The position numbers were made by a program, and so were the translations under genes. Under the pieces are notes generated by a model. It did not search any database and was not told the origin of the DNA. It saw only the letters and a list, made by a program, of their open reading frames with translations. Positions 1 through 11,530 of a stretch of 64,000 nucleotides of DNA are shown here, piece by piece. The first letter of the stretch is position 1. Each line of letters starts with the position of its first letter. The stretch comes from Loxodes magnus. Lineage: Eukaryota > Ciliophora > Karyorelictea > Loxodida > Loxodidae. The stretch covers positions 62,001 to 126,000 of the forward strand of contig CAMPDV010000216.1 of the NCBI GenBank assembly GCA_946699065.1, read 5' to 3'.

Positions 1-7
1 AAATTAA

Positions 8-90
8 GCATGTGTGGCCGAGCGGTCCAAGGCGCTAGACTCAAGTTCTAGTGGGAGAAATCCCGCGTGAGTTCAAATCTCACCGCATGC
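8..90 (+). tRNA. tRNA-Leu (anticodon CAA)
   Basis: An 83-nt cloverleaf. The acceptor arms GCATGTG/CGCATGC pair throughout with one G:U. The anticodon stem-loop CTAGA-CTCAAGT-TCTAG puts CAA at positions 34-36, which reads UUG. There is a long variable arm (GGGAGAAATCCC), as in class II tRNAs, and a T arm GTGAG-TTCAAAT-CTCAC. No intron is visible. A short T run follows. A degenerate, inverted copy lies at 55679-55761, part of the large inverted duplication. Confidence 0.95.
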
Positions 91-990
91 ATTTTACCAT
101 ACTATTATATATTTTTATCTTCAAAAAGCTATTTAAATGAATTCTTTTTAGCGAGTAATATCAAACAATAACATACACCTATTTTACTTAAATCCCTTTT
201 TTATCTTCTTAAGATATTTTTAGAAATACATTCTTTAGCATGCTAGCATACTAGCATCCTTATTAGTTTGACAACTTTAAATTTAAATATTGTGAAATTA
301 TCAATAACTATTTTTAAATATGACCCTTTAAATTATCTTAGAATATAAGTTTTTATTCGAATGACTAGTTTATAATTAAGCTATTATAATATAAAATTAA
401 AAGCAACTACAGCAGGATATTTCTCCTAATGAATGGATATATAAATAATTTTTAATAGTGAAGCTTATATCTTAAGAAAGAGCTTAAAATTTGGAAATAA
501 TAGGAGTTTAGATAATTAGTTTGCTTTTCATTTCTTTTAAATTCAAAATTGATGTCTTATTTTTATATAAAAGTTTGCCTTGAATAAAAACTTGTTAATG
601 AGGATTCCTCATAAAAGCTTTTCTTTATATCTTATAACTTACTTTGCTACAAGACGAAAATCATTTTATCTTATAGATATTTATTAAAGGCTAAATATAA
701 AATAAAAGGAAAGCTAATATTTTTCCTTTTATTTAATCTAATTTAACCTAAATTAATAGTAAGTTTATTTTTCATTTGCTATGAAACCCATAAGCTGTAG
801 GATATAATGAACTATTTAAAATCTTTAATGAAATGAAATTTTATATGGTTATTGAGATTAAAGCAATCCTAGTAATTATTTTTATTTTCCTTTTAATATA
901 ACTTACGAACTATTAACTCTTAAATTAAAAGGCTAGCTAATATATTTATTTATTTTATATTATGCTTGACTTCTTGATTCTTATAATCTA
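91..990. other. AT-rich stretch, no gene recognised
   Basis: Very AT-rich. No homology, RNA gene or repeat could be recognised. The 30-50 bases after the tRNA resemble the flank of the tRNA-Leu copy near 55.65 kb, so the duplicated unit probably reaches a little beyond the tRNA. Confidence 0.5.
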
Positions 991-999
991 AATCGTTGA

Positions 1000-2040
1000 G
1001 GTAAAGAGAGTTTTAATTGAAGTGTATGGAAAATTTTGATCTGACTTTGTTATTAAAAAACTGGGAAATGTGCTAGCTAATTAAGTTTTGAGCAATTTAA
1101 ATTTAACTTGTGCTAATAGATTAATTGGCTTTCTTCTGAGTGCTTTATCAAATCCTTATGTTTTTCCACTAACTGTTGACTTAATTCCATTTTCTCTGTT
1201 TTGTTTCACAATCCTTAATTCTCATTTATGTTTTTAAAGAAAAATATGTGATCTCATTATACTACAGACTTAGAATATATATATTAAGGTTCATCCATTT
1301 TCTCCATGATCTATTATCTATTTGAAATCATAAGCTAAAGTTCTACTTAAACCTCCACCACTCATCAGATATAGCAACTTTATTCTTTTTTTGAATAAGT
1401 AGAACTTGATGAGCTTTATCTGCAAGTTAAGTTTATAAGAGTCTTCAATTCTAGTCAATGTTTGAACAAACGCAAATAGAATTTAAGGTATCACTTTTAT
1501 CATAGTTAAATCCACCAAAAACATAAAAATCTTCTTTTACTAAGTAAAGCCCGATTGTTTGAAGCAAGGAGTAACTTTTAGCGTTTTCATATTAAAAACT
1601 TCATGTGATCTGGAAGTTTATCCTCCTATTAAGTAAACGGAGGCTTTATCATCAAATATATTTTATGATGATTTCTGGAAAAAAGGAGTTTCTAACTCTT
1701 AATTTTTGAATTAATCATTTTCTATCTGAAGAATAGTCAATCGCTTTGAAGAATCATTTCCTCCAGATATGATTAATAGATTATCTTTTATCTTTTAAAC
1801 TTAATAATTATCCCTTTTAGCTATGGAAATTTCTTTAACTGTAGAATTTGTTAATTAGCCACTTCTAAAGTTGAAGGAAGATAAGGTATTAGATTAATAT
1901 AAACTAGTTTAATACACCCTAAGCTATTAATGGCAAAAGTTTGGATAAATTTCGTATTTGTATATCATAAAAGCAACTTTGGCTAAATAGCATTCCAAGC
2001 TAATTAGCATTCTGGCATTTTTGCTCGCTTTTCTAAGACA
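1000..2040 (-). pseudogene. Kelch-like beta-propeller gene remnant
   Basis: Read on the minus strand with TAA/TAG as Gln, about 1980-1600 gives a run with repeated blocks: 'NLLIISGGNDSSKRL', then 'FDDKASVYLIGGQTSRSHE' followed by 'VFNMKTLK', then after a frame change 'EDFYVFGGFNYDKSDTLNS'. The recurring hydrophobic-GG motif followed by a polar strand is typical of Kelch repeats. A TGA falls where the Kelch Trp is expected ('QN-TGA-RLLQ'). At least one frameshift near 1590 separates two blocks, so it is either decayed or carries an intron I cannot define. Further down (1190-1080) a Glu/Lys-rich helix-like segment ('MELSQQLVEKHKDLIKHSEE') follows in another frame. Closely similar DNA, including the FDDK block, occurs near 6.9 kb on the plus strand. 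Start and end are not determined. Confidence 0.45.
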
Positions 2041-3720
2041 CGATAACTTGGCCATCAGTTCTTACTTGGTATGAAAATCCATATTATTAAACAAAATAAA
2101 AATGCTTAATTTAAAGTTGCGTTGATATTAAATTAATCCTAAACAATCATGAAATAAACCAAAGCCTTTCTTATTAATGATTTAGGAGTTAGGAAATAAA
2201 GAGCACATAAGTTAATAAATCTTTCAATAGTCTAAAGATTTTAATAATAATCATTCAAAGATTGAAACCAGGAATGATGAAGATATTATGTAAAAGAATT
2301 TTTATTTACTATCTTCAAACGCTATTTAAACGACAAAGATTTAAATAAGATAAGAAATAGTTCCACTGAAGTTTATTAGAACGAAAAATAAGTAGAAGCA
2401 TTAGATTTCTCTTTTATATTTTAGTTACCAAATTTTAAATAAAATTTAAGAATATAAGTCTTAGTTTATAATAGTCTATATAAATAAGCTTAAATTTACA
2501 TTTTTTATTTATGGAGCTAGGTATTTTTTTAGTTTATGTTCTTTAGAAAAAAGCAAGCTTTTGTTCATTTGAATATCTATGATTTATTAAGAATAAAAGG
2601 TTTGGATTATTCTAATAAAATGGAAATTAAACTGGCGAAATTTTTATTTTACAAGATTTATATTTTTTTTATTTGTTGCTTTATTTTATTCTTAGAGAAC
2701 GCATTCTATAATCTCTTTTTCTTATGGTTTATTATTCTAAGTTTAATATTGTAAAATTGGAAATGTAGACCTTAAAAAAATTTATATCAAATTTATTTTT
2801 ATAAATATTTAAAGGAAAATATTAGATAGACAGACTTTTTCATTTTAACAGAAAACGAAAAAGATTGAAAATATTTGGATTTTTTAATATGAATATAATT
2901 TATACCATGAAAAATGAGAGAGCATAGTTTTTTAAAACCTAGACTGATAATTATAGCATGATTTTAATTAACTTAATAAATTAAAGAAAACTAAAAATAT
3001 TTCTTATTTATTAGGTCGAATCTTCAAAATTTTCTACGCTTTTATTCCAATAAAATTCTGTCTTAAATAACAAAAATAAGTCATTTATAGACTTATTCAA
3101 ATTCCTTTGACACTTTAGCATTACTGATTATGAAATATTTTAGCATGTTTGTATTTGTAAAAATTAGAAATTAAGAAAATTATTAAAAACGAGAATAAAC
3201 TAATTTAAAATTAAAGTTTTATTTTTATTTTCTTCAATAAATCTTATTAATTTAAGATATATTTTAATAATTATTTTCGTTTATAAAATGCTAAAATTTT
3301 AGGTCCTAATTTAGATTTTATTGCTAACACTTTAGTTTATTTTTTTTAGTCTTAATAAATTTTTATTAGGTAGAACTATAAAACTTTATTTATAATATTT
3401 ATTATATTTGCTATTTAAAATTTTTTATCATTAAATTATATTTGAACTGATATTATCCTTTTACAAAGGCTATATTAGTTATAAAATAAAAATTGACTCC
3501 TATCTTTTATTTAGTTTATGCCAATGGAAGTGAAATAATATCTTAAATAAAAAGCTTTAATTTTTTTATTTTTCTTTTAGATTAGTGAAACTATATTACT
3601 AAGTTTATTATAATAATGCTTTTAGATACCTCTATTTTGATGCTTATATAGAAGGTGTTTTTTCTATTATTTTAATAAACTATTAAAATGAATAAAAGTG
3701 TTTGGCCTTCTTGTTTAAAT
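2041..3720. other. AT-rich stretch, no gene recognised
   Basis: Extremely AT-rich with homopolymer runs, especially 2500-3600. A stop-free frame of 72 codons at 2536-2754 is Phe/Leu/Ile-rich and has no TAR codons, as low-complexity T-rich DNA gives by chance. No family resemblance, tRNA or repeat was found. Confidence 0.5.
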
Positions 3721-4627
3721 TTTAACCTATTTCTAGTCTGCTCCAGATTGCTCTGGAGGCTAAATTAAATGATTGTACTATACCTACTATCATGTCTTGC
3801 TTGCTCTTAAAATCTCTAGTTTCTTTTCCATTATTAGTTGTTTTTTTTCTTGTATATATTCTTAAGAGCATTCATCCATAACTGTTCTTTATTCCTTCTA
3901 AGTTTGAACTTTTGCTGCCTCTTCTTTTTTTCTTACTATTATCTTTGTGTTTACCAGTATTTCTGTTTGAAATTTAGGAATTTCCTACATTTCCTTCGCA
4001 AATGTTCTCTTAAGCTACAGTAATAGCAGGATTTTCACTCCTCGCTTGTAAAAAGGCTTGTCAATTTTAAATTTTTCGATCTCCATCTTGTCTTATTTCT
4101 AATCCCTTTATTCAATTTACTTTTGCAATGTTTGCTGATTTTCTACTAGCTGATCTAATTTACCGTCAATTTTTCAGTATTTTTAATCTTGATTCTGGAC
4201 TAACTGTTCTGACACTGAGAAATGCTCCAGAAAACGCTTAAATCTCTCTCCTTAGAGATGAGTCTTGATTCGATTTCCTCTTGCTTGTTCAGATTCTCCA
4301 TTAGTTTATCATTGTCCTTTTTCAGCTTCCTGACCTCTTTCTGAATTCAGTACCACTTTGATGAGGTATTCCTAACTCATCTGATTAGAAGGATTTAACT
4401 CTGAGACCTCCTAGTGAAGAGTAGACTTCATCTACTTTTTTGGCTTCTCTTATGAGGTTAGAGTTATTGCATGTGTTGTCTTCTGAACTTGTTTATGTTC
4501 CTCTCCAGGTTATTAGAATTAAGAAAAAGGTTAGGGTTGAGAGAAGTCAGACTATCCAAAGATTGTATTTAGGTTTCCTCTCCAACTTTTTAGAGGTGAT
4601 GTTGAAACCTCTTTTAAATCCTTCCAT
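3720..4627 (-). mobile_element. Family E coiled-coil element, copy 1
   Basis: Minus-strand coding element with TAR=Gln and UGA=Trp. It starts at an ATG at 4627-4625 ('MEGFKRGFNITSKKLE'). A middle block reads 'QKEVRKLKKDNDKLMENLNK' then 'QEEIESRLISKERDLSVF', which matches the element near 23.2 kb almost residue for residue. It continues as a Lys/Glu/Gln-rich coiled coil with a basic helix ('KYWKIDGKLDQLVENQQTL', 'KRTFAKEMQEIPKFQTEIL', 'YIQEKKQLIMEKKLEILRAS'). Reading it needs at least two frame changes, so this copy is decayed. On the element strand the 3' part contains a perfect hairpin, CTCCAGA-GCAA-TCTGGAG (3741-3758), with a GNRA-type loop. It resembles an ORF1-type protein of a non-LTR element or a non-autonomous relative. 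No reverse transcriptase is visible here. Confidence 0.5.
3741..3758 (-). promoter_or_regulatory. 3' hairpin of family E copy 1
   Basis: Perfect inverted repeat with 7-bp arms CTCCAGA/TCTGGAG. On the element strand the loop is GCAA, a GNRA tetraloop. It lies at the 3' end of the coiled-coil reading, where non-LTR elements often keep a structure used for reverse-transcriptase recognition. The role is inferred. Confidence 0.5.
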
Positions 4628-4694
4628 TTTATATTAATTAAATAAATTAAATAGCTTAAAGTTATTTATTCCAAGTTTAGTGTATTTGCTTGTT

Positions 4695-5032
4695 ATTATA
4701 TATAATTGATTTTAAATAGGGAGGAGAAATACTCTAGTATGATTGAAAGAAAATCGGTAACTAGGAAGTACTCTGTGTGAAGATATGAACAAGAATCTTG
4801 GCTGGAGCCATGTATGTCAAGACCGAGGCATCAAGTAACAATATGTTGAACGATGCCTGAGATTAAGGTCTCTTTAGGGAAGCACTCCGACACTAGCCCT
4901 ATAGGAGAAAAGAATTTCCAAGGGATGCTAGCACAGGGAAGAATGTATCGTAATACACTTTTAAACTTTAAAAAACTTTAATTAAAGAACTACGCACTTC
5001 GTAGTGCTACGCGCTCTATAATCTTAGTTTTT
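4695..5032 (+). mobile_element. Short interspersed element, family S-A copy 1
   Basis: Starts attatatataattg, then AAATAGGGAGGAG, and ends with the family S tail hairpin ACTACGCACTTCGTAGTGCTAC plus GCGCTCTATAATC and a T-rich end. It is almost identical over its whole 338 bp to the copy at 18516-18854. A diverged copy is at 48542-48861 and a partial one at 5300-5482. No open frame or recognisable protein. The dispersed copies, shared 3' hairpin and lack of coding capacity fit a SINE. No canonical A/B box could be assigned, so the origin of the 5' part is unknown. Confidence 0.8.
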
Positions 5033-5299
5033 GTATATGAAGATTTGATTTATTGTATAAAGCAAGAAAGAGAAATAATTTATTATAGATTATAAAAATT
5101 TAACATATTAAATATGAAAACAAAAATAGAAATTAAAGATAAAATTAAGCTCTATACAACTTTATATTATATATATTATTATAAAATTAGACTTATATTT
5201 AACTTATATAAATAGATTCTCTATAAACCGCTTTTTTCTAAATATTCTCAATTCATTTCTACTAACTTATTATTTCAAAATTCTAACCTGTTCTTTTTG

Positions 5300-5482
5300 T
5301 TATGAAAGAAGCCAGATACTAAGGCCTCTTAGGGAGCATTCTGATAGCGGCCTTATAAAAGATAAGACTCACAAAGGATGCTAGAACTGTGGAAAACTTC
5401 AGAAAAGTATTTTTTAATTTTGAAATTCTTTATTAAAAAGCTGCAGCCATTGAGATCTACGTTCTCTAAAATCTTCTTTATT
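5300..5482 (+). mobile_element. Truncated, diverged S-A element
   Basis: Resembles the 3' half of the 48.5 kb S-A copy. Shared blocks include CAGATACTAAGG, CTCTTAGGG.AGCATT and GATG.TAG.ACTGTGGAA, and it ends in a decayed tail hairpin (AAAGCTGCAGCCATTGAGATCTACGTTCTCTA). The 5' end is missing, which suits a 5'-truncated retroposed copy next to S-A copy 1. Confidence 0.6.
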
Positions 5483-6330
5483 AACATGAATTTATATTTT
5501 ATTACATACAAACTCATCAGCTAGATACTTCCTTCTTTAATTTCTCCTTTACATAATTGGCTGACTTCTGGGTCTTTTTTGAGTATATTAAAAAATCCCT
5601 TACTATCTAACTTTTAATAAATTAAAAGTGAGCTGTTTTAAAAATTGAACTTTAACACATTAGTTAACTTATTATTCAAATTATTTATCTAATATAATTC
5701 ATAGACAAAAGTTAATTAGTATGACTTTCTATTTTATTATTACTGCTGCTTTTATATTATTCTTTTTATTAATTCATCCTTATTTCTTTTATTTCTTATA
5801 GTTTAGATTTTTTGCTTTAAAACATACTTAAAAGCAAGTTAGTGATTTTCTTATATCCTGAGTCTTGCTAACTAAATGTTCCTTTCTTTTTATCACTAAA
5901 TTTATTTTTATTATCTTAGCACTTGCTTCGCTAATTACTCCTAACTAAATTAACAAAGGTATCCTAGCTTCTGTCAGTTTTTAAAAAACTTCTTCATTTC
6001 ATTTTTCTGATAAATAGATATCTTAGTCCTAGATAGTAATTTTCATTCCTTTTTATTTGTATTTTTCTATTTAAAAATATCTTTCCTTCTTTTTATAAAC
6101 TAAAATGGGAATAAGCTCAAGATAAGAATTAATTATAAAGTTGTTAGTTCTTAGGAAAATTTGTGAGTATTAGGATAAAAGTAGATAAACTGAAAAATCT
6201 ATGATAGAAATCCTTTGATGATTAACTTGTATGAAATCTGTCCAAGTTTCTGTTAACTTTAACTACTTGTATTTTAACCATATTATTAGACTAAAGTAAT
6301 TTAACTTCATTCAACTTTTAAAAATGTCAA
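5483..6330. other. No gene recognised
   Basis: AT-rich DNA between two interspersed elements. No tRNA, motif or family resemblance was recognised. Confidence 0.4.
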
Positions 6331-6700
6331 TTAAATAAATAAATTCGATTATAGAGCGTGTAGCACTCTCGTTGGGGCGAAGCTCTTTAAATTAATTTTA
6401 TTTAATGTCGAAACAAAAATTTTAGGTCTCTCTGTCCTTGTTTTCTCTTCCTGCAGTACGTCCCTGTAATTTTTCCTTCCAAAACATAGGATACAATATG
6501 CGATTACGGGTATGATCCCCGAACTATGATGAAGAAAGTTTCCTCCTGGCCTTCAGAGTTCTCCAGCTTGTCGCATCATTTTTTCTCTTGTTATTTGTTT
6601 CTCTTCCTTCGATTTATCCTCCATCCACGCTCATTTTTTAGCTACCATGCTGGGCCTCCAAGCAGCATCCGAAGGAAAGGGCTTTCCACCCTATTTAAAT
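6331..6700 (-). mobile_element. Short interspersed element, family S-B copy 1
   Basis: Minus-oriented. On the element strand it begins TTTAAATAGGGTGGAAAGCCC and ends in the S tail hairpin (here diverged: GCTTCGCCCCAACGAGAGTGC) followed by a TTTA-type tail. Copies lie at 16898-17261 (plus) and 51410-51778 (minus). Stop-free frames of 60-70 codons inside the B copies are shadows of the repeat and are not conserved as proteins. The core GTAC(C)CATAATCGC is shared with S-C elements, so S-B and S-C are mosaics. Confidence 0.8.
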
Positions 6701-6799
6701 TATATATTAATAAAGGCAACATTTAAAATACTTAGAGTACAAACTTGGCAATACTTACGTAAAATAAATAAGAGATAAGATCTGAATTATATCTGAAGG

Positions 6800-7290
6800 G
6801 AAAGGTAAACCTTTAAAGGGATTAACTATACTTTAATTAGCTTCTGATTTGTTTTAAATTTAGGAGCTTAATACCTTATTTAATAGAAATGATCATAGAA
6901 CTATATTTGATGATAAATCTTAGTTTGTTAATAAAGGAAGAAACTATCAGATCTAATGAGGTTTATAAAACTTGAAAATTACTCCTTTCTTAGCAGATTT
7001 TTAGACATTAATTTTCAGCAATCAATTCAGAATCAAGGATTCTTTGCCATACTGAAAGTTTAATTAGCAACTCATTCCAGGACCATATAATCACGCCTTA
7101 TATCAAATATAGATATCTCCGAATTTCTTGCTAAACTAACTAACAATAAATTTAAGTCTGAACAAGGATAGAACTTAATAGTTTATTTTTAATCTTAAAG
7201 CAAACAGTTGAAAAATGCTGATTACAACATCATATTCGACTACTAATAAAGCTCTTAGAAATATTTCATAAATGGAATTTCGATAAAATG
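6800..7290 (+). pseudogene. Second Kelch-like remnant
   Basis: Plus-strand DNA here aligns by eye with the minus-strand Kelch block near 1.6 kb. 'ATATTTGATGATAAA' and the next 90 bases correspond with indels, giving 'IFDDKS' against 'IFDDKA' and a following stretch with Trp/TGA at the repeat aromatic positions. Reading frames change several times. It is a decayed duplicate, and only the family link is claimed. Confidence 0.4.
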
Positions 7291-7589
7291 GGTTAGTAAA
7301 GTATCTTGTCTTATTAATCTAAAATTAGATTTAAGTATAAAGGGAAATAATAAAAGTCACTTTTAATCAATTTTTTTAATACTTTAAATCAAAAATTCCT
7401 AGACTGGAATCTGGATTCAGAGAAATAGGTAAGTTTTAAATAAAATTGATTTGAATACCTAAATATAGTTAAAGTTTTGTTAGTGTAATAAAATAATTTT
7501 AGAGAGTTTAAACTAAAAAACTTAGTTAAGTTATAATATTAAAGCTAAGATAGAATTTATAATATATAAACATATAATATACTTAAAGT

Positions 7590-8399
7590 TCAAAAGTGCT
7601 TATCTTTGACAGGATTTGCAACCTGCTTCCGATGACCACTATTTTTTTATGTGGTTGGGTTTCACACGTTTTTTGTGTTGAAAGCTTAACCTAAAAGTTC
7701 ATGAATTGAATCTTTTGACTGGAACAATTTTCTTTTATAAACTCCATTTTTAGTTATAAATAGTCTTGTGATCTCTTTTCATGTTTTTTATTCATTATTT
7801 CTTTTGAGCATTTAAAAGTTTCAACATTTGCTTAATAAGTGATTTTGAGATTAACAAAATAAGCATTTTTTTCTTTAGGTTTTCGTTTAAGTTTTTAAAT
7901 TCAAAAATCTTTCAATTTAATCAATTCTTGTTTTCATTTAAATTGTTTCAATTCTATTTCCTTCTTCAACTTGTTGTACTGCAGATTGAGAGATTATTTA
8001 GTTTTCTACTACAACTTCGACCTGCATTGCTACACTTGATGATGGAGGTTATTAAGATTAAGATCAAATTTATTATCTAGTAATTTGCTTATTTTTTCCA
8101 ATATAGTCTTGAGTTAATCTATTTCATTGTTTAGTTGATCATAGTTGGTTAAAATTTCTCTAAGTTAAATCGAAAGGTTATAAATTGTTTCCTCTTGTTT
8201 CTTGATAACTGATTTAAGTTACCCTATTTGTTCTGCGCCAATTCCGTAAGTTTCAGGACCAACAGTGCGCTTACCTTAATAAGGAGATGAGTAGCTTGAG
8301 TTCTCAGTGGCCTGCTGTTTTTAATTTTAAATAAGAAAAGCTTTTTTTAGCCTTCTTTTTCTCGCCTTTACTAAGATGTTGCCCGATATGAAATTCCAT
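7590..8399 (-). mobile_element. Family F-like coiled-coil element, copy 1 (decayed)
   Basis: Minus strand, starting at an ATG at 8399-8397 with 'MEFHIGQHLSKGEKKKAKKS'. After a frame change it reads 'KRTVGPETYGIGAEQIGQL', then a long heptad-like helix ('KSVIKKQEETIYNLSIQL', 'NYDQLNNEIDQLKTILEK'). The basic N-terminus, the 'VG' segment and the coiled coil follow the order seen in elements at 25.5, 46.1 and 50 kb. The 3' end (about 7600-7700) resembles the other family F 3' ends. TAA/TAG codons occur throughout as Gln. No catalytic domain is visible. Confidence 0.45.
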
Positions 8400-8461
8400 T
8401 TTTCTTCCAGATTTTTAATAGGATAACTAATATTTATGGAACTTCAATTTTATAAAAAGAA

Positions 8462-8533
8462 GCCCGGCTAGCTCAGTCGGTAGAGCGTCAGACTCTTAAT
8501 CTGGTGGTCGTGGGTTCGAGCCCCACGTTGGGC
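8462..8533 (+). tRNA. tRNA-Lys (anticodon CTT), copy 1
   Basis: 72-nt cloverleaf with anticodon loop CTCTTAA (anticodon CTT) and T arm GTGGG-TTCGAGC-CCCAC, followed by TTTTT. The same 72 bases occur at 45409-45480 (plus) and 54876-54947 (minus). The 40-bp spacer to the neighbouring tRNA-Glu is also conserved with the right-hand copy. Confidence 0.97.
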
Positions 8534-8573
8534 GTTTTTAATTTTATATGTTATGTAGAAACAAAAAAATAAT

Positions 8574-8644
8574 TCCACATCCGGGGCGTGAACCCGGGTC
8601 TTTCGGTTGAGAGCCGAATATCCTAACCACTAGACTAATGCGGA
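8574..8644 (-). tRNA. tRNA-Glu (anticodon CTC), copy 1
   Basis: Minus-strand tRNA with anticodon loop CTCTCAA (anticodon CTC) and acceptor arms TCCGCAT/ATGTGGA. The T loop reads TTCACGC, so the usual A58 of the TTCRA box is C. This weakens both the tRNA fold and the internal B box. Convergent with tRNA-Lys, with a 40-bp spacer. Confidence 0.88.
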
Positions 8645-9690
8645 TTTAATTTAACAGCAAGGAAAACTATTTAATGAGCTACATATTGAAGAAACCTTTC
8701 CTTTCTTATTTTTAATCAACAGAACTAACAAAAATATAATAAGCATAAATAAGACTACAAAGTGTATCAATTATAATTAAAGATGGGAGATTAAATAAAA
8801 ATATCAAAATGCTTATATATTACATTCTCTATACTTCTTACTGATATATGATATACTAAATAGACTTAGGATTTATAGAGATTAAAGTTTTTGATTTCTT
8901 AAGAAATAATATTCTAGATTTATAGGAAATATTGTAAACTGTAAGGGATTATTTCAAGCATTTTATTATAGTTTCTCTATATATAAATTAAATCCTAAGC
9001 TTTATATATCATTTTTTATATAACAGGAAATGAATTTATTATAGTTATTCTTTCAGTTCTTAATCTGAAGTTATATATTCAGCTTAGACATGCTTATATA
9101 CCCATTTATTGTTTTGAGTATTATTGATATAGCCCTTCTTTAGAATTATAGAGACTCTTCATATAATTTATTTTTAATATGGAAGTATATATTCATATAG
9201 ATTATAAAGGATTATAGGAGTTTAACGGAATTAAGGGATTAATTTGACTTATATTTGATTAAAGGAAAGCAAATATAGTAATGACTTAAATAATATTTCA
9301 CTGAATTGAATCTAGAAAGCAAGTCCTTTTTTCCTTTCCTTAGAATCTTACCCTTTTATATTCATGAAGCAATAAATAAATCAATCAGCTTTGATAAACT
9401 ACTTAAATTATATTCTCTCTTTAGTTATCTAATATTACCCAAGCTTCAGTCTAAGTACTCATTAGGTAGAATAATATTTAAATATCATTAAAATTAGTAA
9501 TACGCTTCCTATGCTATCTTTCAGTATCAAACGTTTTAGATTTTCAAATTGATCTATATGCTTATATTTCTATTTCTACCTTTAATAGCTTTATTTATAA
9601 GAAGAATAAAAACTAGACTCAGCAACAAGCTCTTATATTAGATATTTTTGGCTCAGGTTTTAATAAAATTTGATCTTTCATCTAATTTCG
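8645..9690. other. AT-rich stretch, no gene recognised
   Basis: The first 35 bases match the flank of the right-hand tRNA-Glu copy (54730-54765, inverted). The rest is AT-rich without a recognised feature. A 61-codon standard-code frame at 9306-9491 shows no family resemblance. Confidence 0.4.
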
Positions 9691-9697
9691 GGCAAGG

Positions 9698-10369
9698 ATG
9701 TATCTCTTAATCACCAAAGTACAGAACGCCATCAAGGCTTATTTCCAAGCTAAGAGGAAGTAACTAGTCTGGTCCAATATTTAAAATCTTGAGTTCTCCT
9801 TCAGATTCATCATTTGGAACGTTTTCTCGTCACTTCTTGAATCAAGATTCGCCTTATTAAAATAATAAAATTTAAAAATAAGCCAAAATATTGGAATCTA
9901 AAGCAGACTGGATTAATCAGAATATTCTTTTAAGCATTCGAAAAAGGATTTCCAATAGTTGTAAGATTTAGCATTAAATGAGTTTTGTCTTATCAAGCAT
10001 AAATTATGATTTGAGGATAATTTCTTTCAAGTAAACTAAAATAGGTATATTTAGTAGATGAAAGAGAAGCATTATTAAAAGCATAAACAAGTTTGAAAGG
10101 AAAGTAAGATTGAAGCTTTTCTTTCAATATGCTATTCATTTTTTTCACGTTCAGTTAAATAAATTAATAAGTTTAGAGCAAGAAAAATATACTCACATGA
10201 TAGAGCATTCTCTTAGTATGTATAGCAATCAGATATAAATTTGGCAAAATAGAGAAAACGTTTCGGGACATAAGAATTTATTTTACTTATCTTCAACTAT
10301 AAAATATTATACACTGAACCACTTTCAAAAATACAAAGAATTCATATAAGTAAATTTCTTTTTATATGA
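9698..10369 (+). CDS. Putative protein, function unknown
   Basis: Read with TAR=Gln and UGA=Trp, one frame runs 223 codons from ATG 9698 to TGA 10367-10369. It is Lys/Gln/Phe-rich with several aromatic and acidic clusters ('HSKKDFQQLQDLALNEFC', 'QQMKEKHYQKHKQVWKES'), more acidic than the other two frames. No domain was recognised. Because all three stops can be sense, frame openness alone is weak evidence. The call rests on amino-acid texture, and the final TGA might also be read through. The protein would be basic and helical. Confidence 0.35.
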
Positions 10370-10514
10370 TATATAGCAAGGATTAGCTTAATTGGATATG
10401 CTAGTACTTCATACAAGCTTAACTTAAAAAAACTCTATACTTAGATAAATCTTAATGAACTCTATTTCAAAAGCTATTTTACCTTTTCTAAAGCAAAGAT
10501 TTTTTAATTAAGCG

Positions 10515-11530
10515 ATGCTATAAATAAAAATCCAAAAAATTAAGACAGAAAAACTAAAATTCAGTGAGAATCTTGAAAGTTAGAAAGCTTCTAAGATAAA
10601 AGAAAAATGTAATGATGCTAGAGTGTTTTCTAAATTTGGAATAGGAGTTATCAAATATGAGATATTTCTTAATTTAATTAAGAAACTTGGAATGAAATTA
10701 ATCTCCACTGTTAGATTTAATTCTAATACTCTAGCTACTTTTTTTTATATACGATAAGAAATTTGCTGAGCAGAAGATAAATAATGAAAGATCTTATTCT
10801 GAGTATACCTAAATAGAGTAAATTGGAGAATAAAGTATATTATTGATTTGTGGATTTTAATATGATGCTTTAAGATTTACTATTTATTCGTAAAATTCAG
10901 TAGAAACTTCAAAATGTAATTTTTTAGATATTATCATAGAAATATTTTTGATAAAGAGAGAACTGAGTTCGTTATTTCAGGAACAACTAATTTAAACTGA
11001 TTATAGTATAACTTCCCGGAATGCGAAATTTTTCAGTTTGATTCTAAAATTTTTAGAACAATATAATAATCTTAGTTCCTATTGATCTTTTTGGATGTGA
11101 TTAAGTAGAAGGAAAGTACATTTTTTTGGCGGATCTGGAAGAAAATGAAAATAGCAAAAGGGTATGATTTAAATATATGACAGTAATTGCAATGAGTAAC
11201 TATATTATGAATAGAGCCTAATTTAACATACAAAAAGTTCTCTTATTTTCATTCCCTTTTTGATATTATTTTCTTAAATATGCTAATAATTCTAATTTAG
11301 AAGCTTAGATTTATGATTTTAAGTCAATAAAGATATAAGGAGAATAATATCCATGCTAGCAAAACTTTTTTGAGACCTATTTAACCAGTTTTAAGTGGAA
11401 GCATAATATTCCAATATAATTATGAAAGTGAGCTTTGTAGTTATAACTTGATATCTGAAAGTTGGAAGAGAAATTAAAAAATTGTCTTAACATTTAACTC
11501 CAAGATAATTAACCTCTAAACCTTAATTTT
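10515..11530 (+). pseudogene. Kelch-like paralogue, decayed (copy 3)
   Basis: An ATG at 10515 opens a Lys-rich helix ('KIKTEKLKFSENLESQKASK') leading into 'RVFSKFGIGVIKYEIF', which matches 'RIFSKFGIGVTKYEFF' near 43.27 kb. About 800 bp further, 'FQYNYESELCSYNL' (11411-11449) matches 'IQFNYESELISFGL' in the 43 kb copy, so the two are collinear paralogues. The frame changes between these landmarks. A third trace of the same FSKFGIG block is near 12.33 kb. The relation to Kelch proteins comes from beta-strand-like GG blocks in the relatives and is tentative. Confidence 0.45.

Noticed and set aside
2536..2754. 72-codon standard-code ORF, hydrophobic
   Set aside because: T-rich low-complexity DNA produces such Phe/Leu/Ile frames; no family resemblance, and the code here is not standard.
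6526..6726. Stop-free frames inside S-B and S-C elements (also 17925-18137 and 51569-51775)
   Set aside because: They are chance frames in repeat copies. The frame is not conserved between copies.
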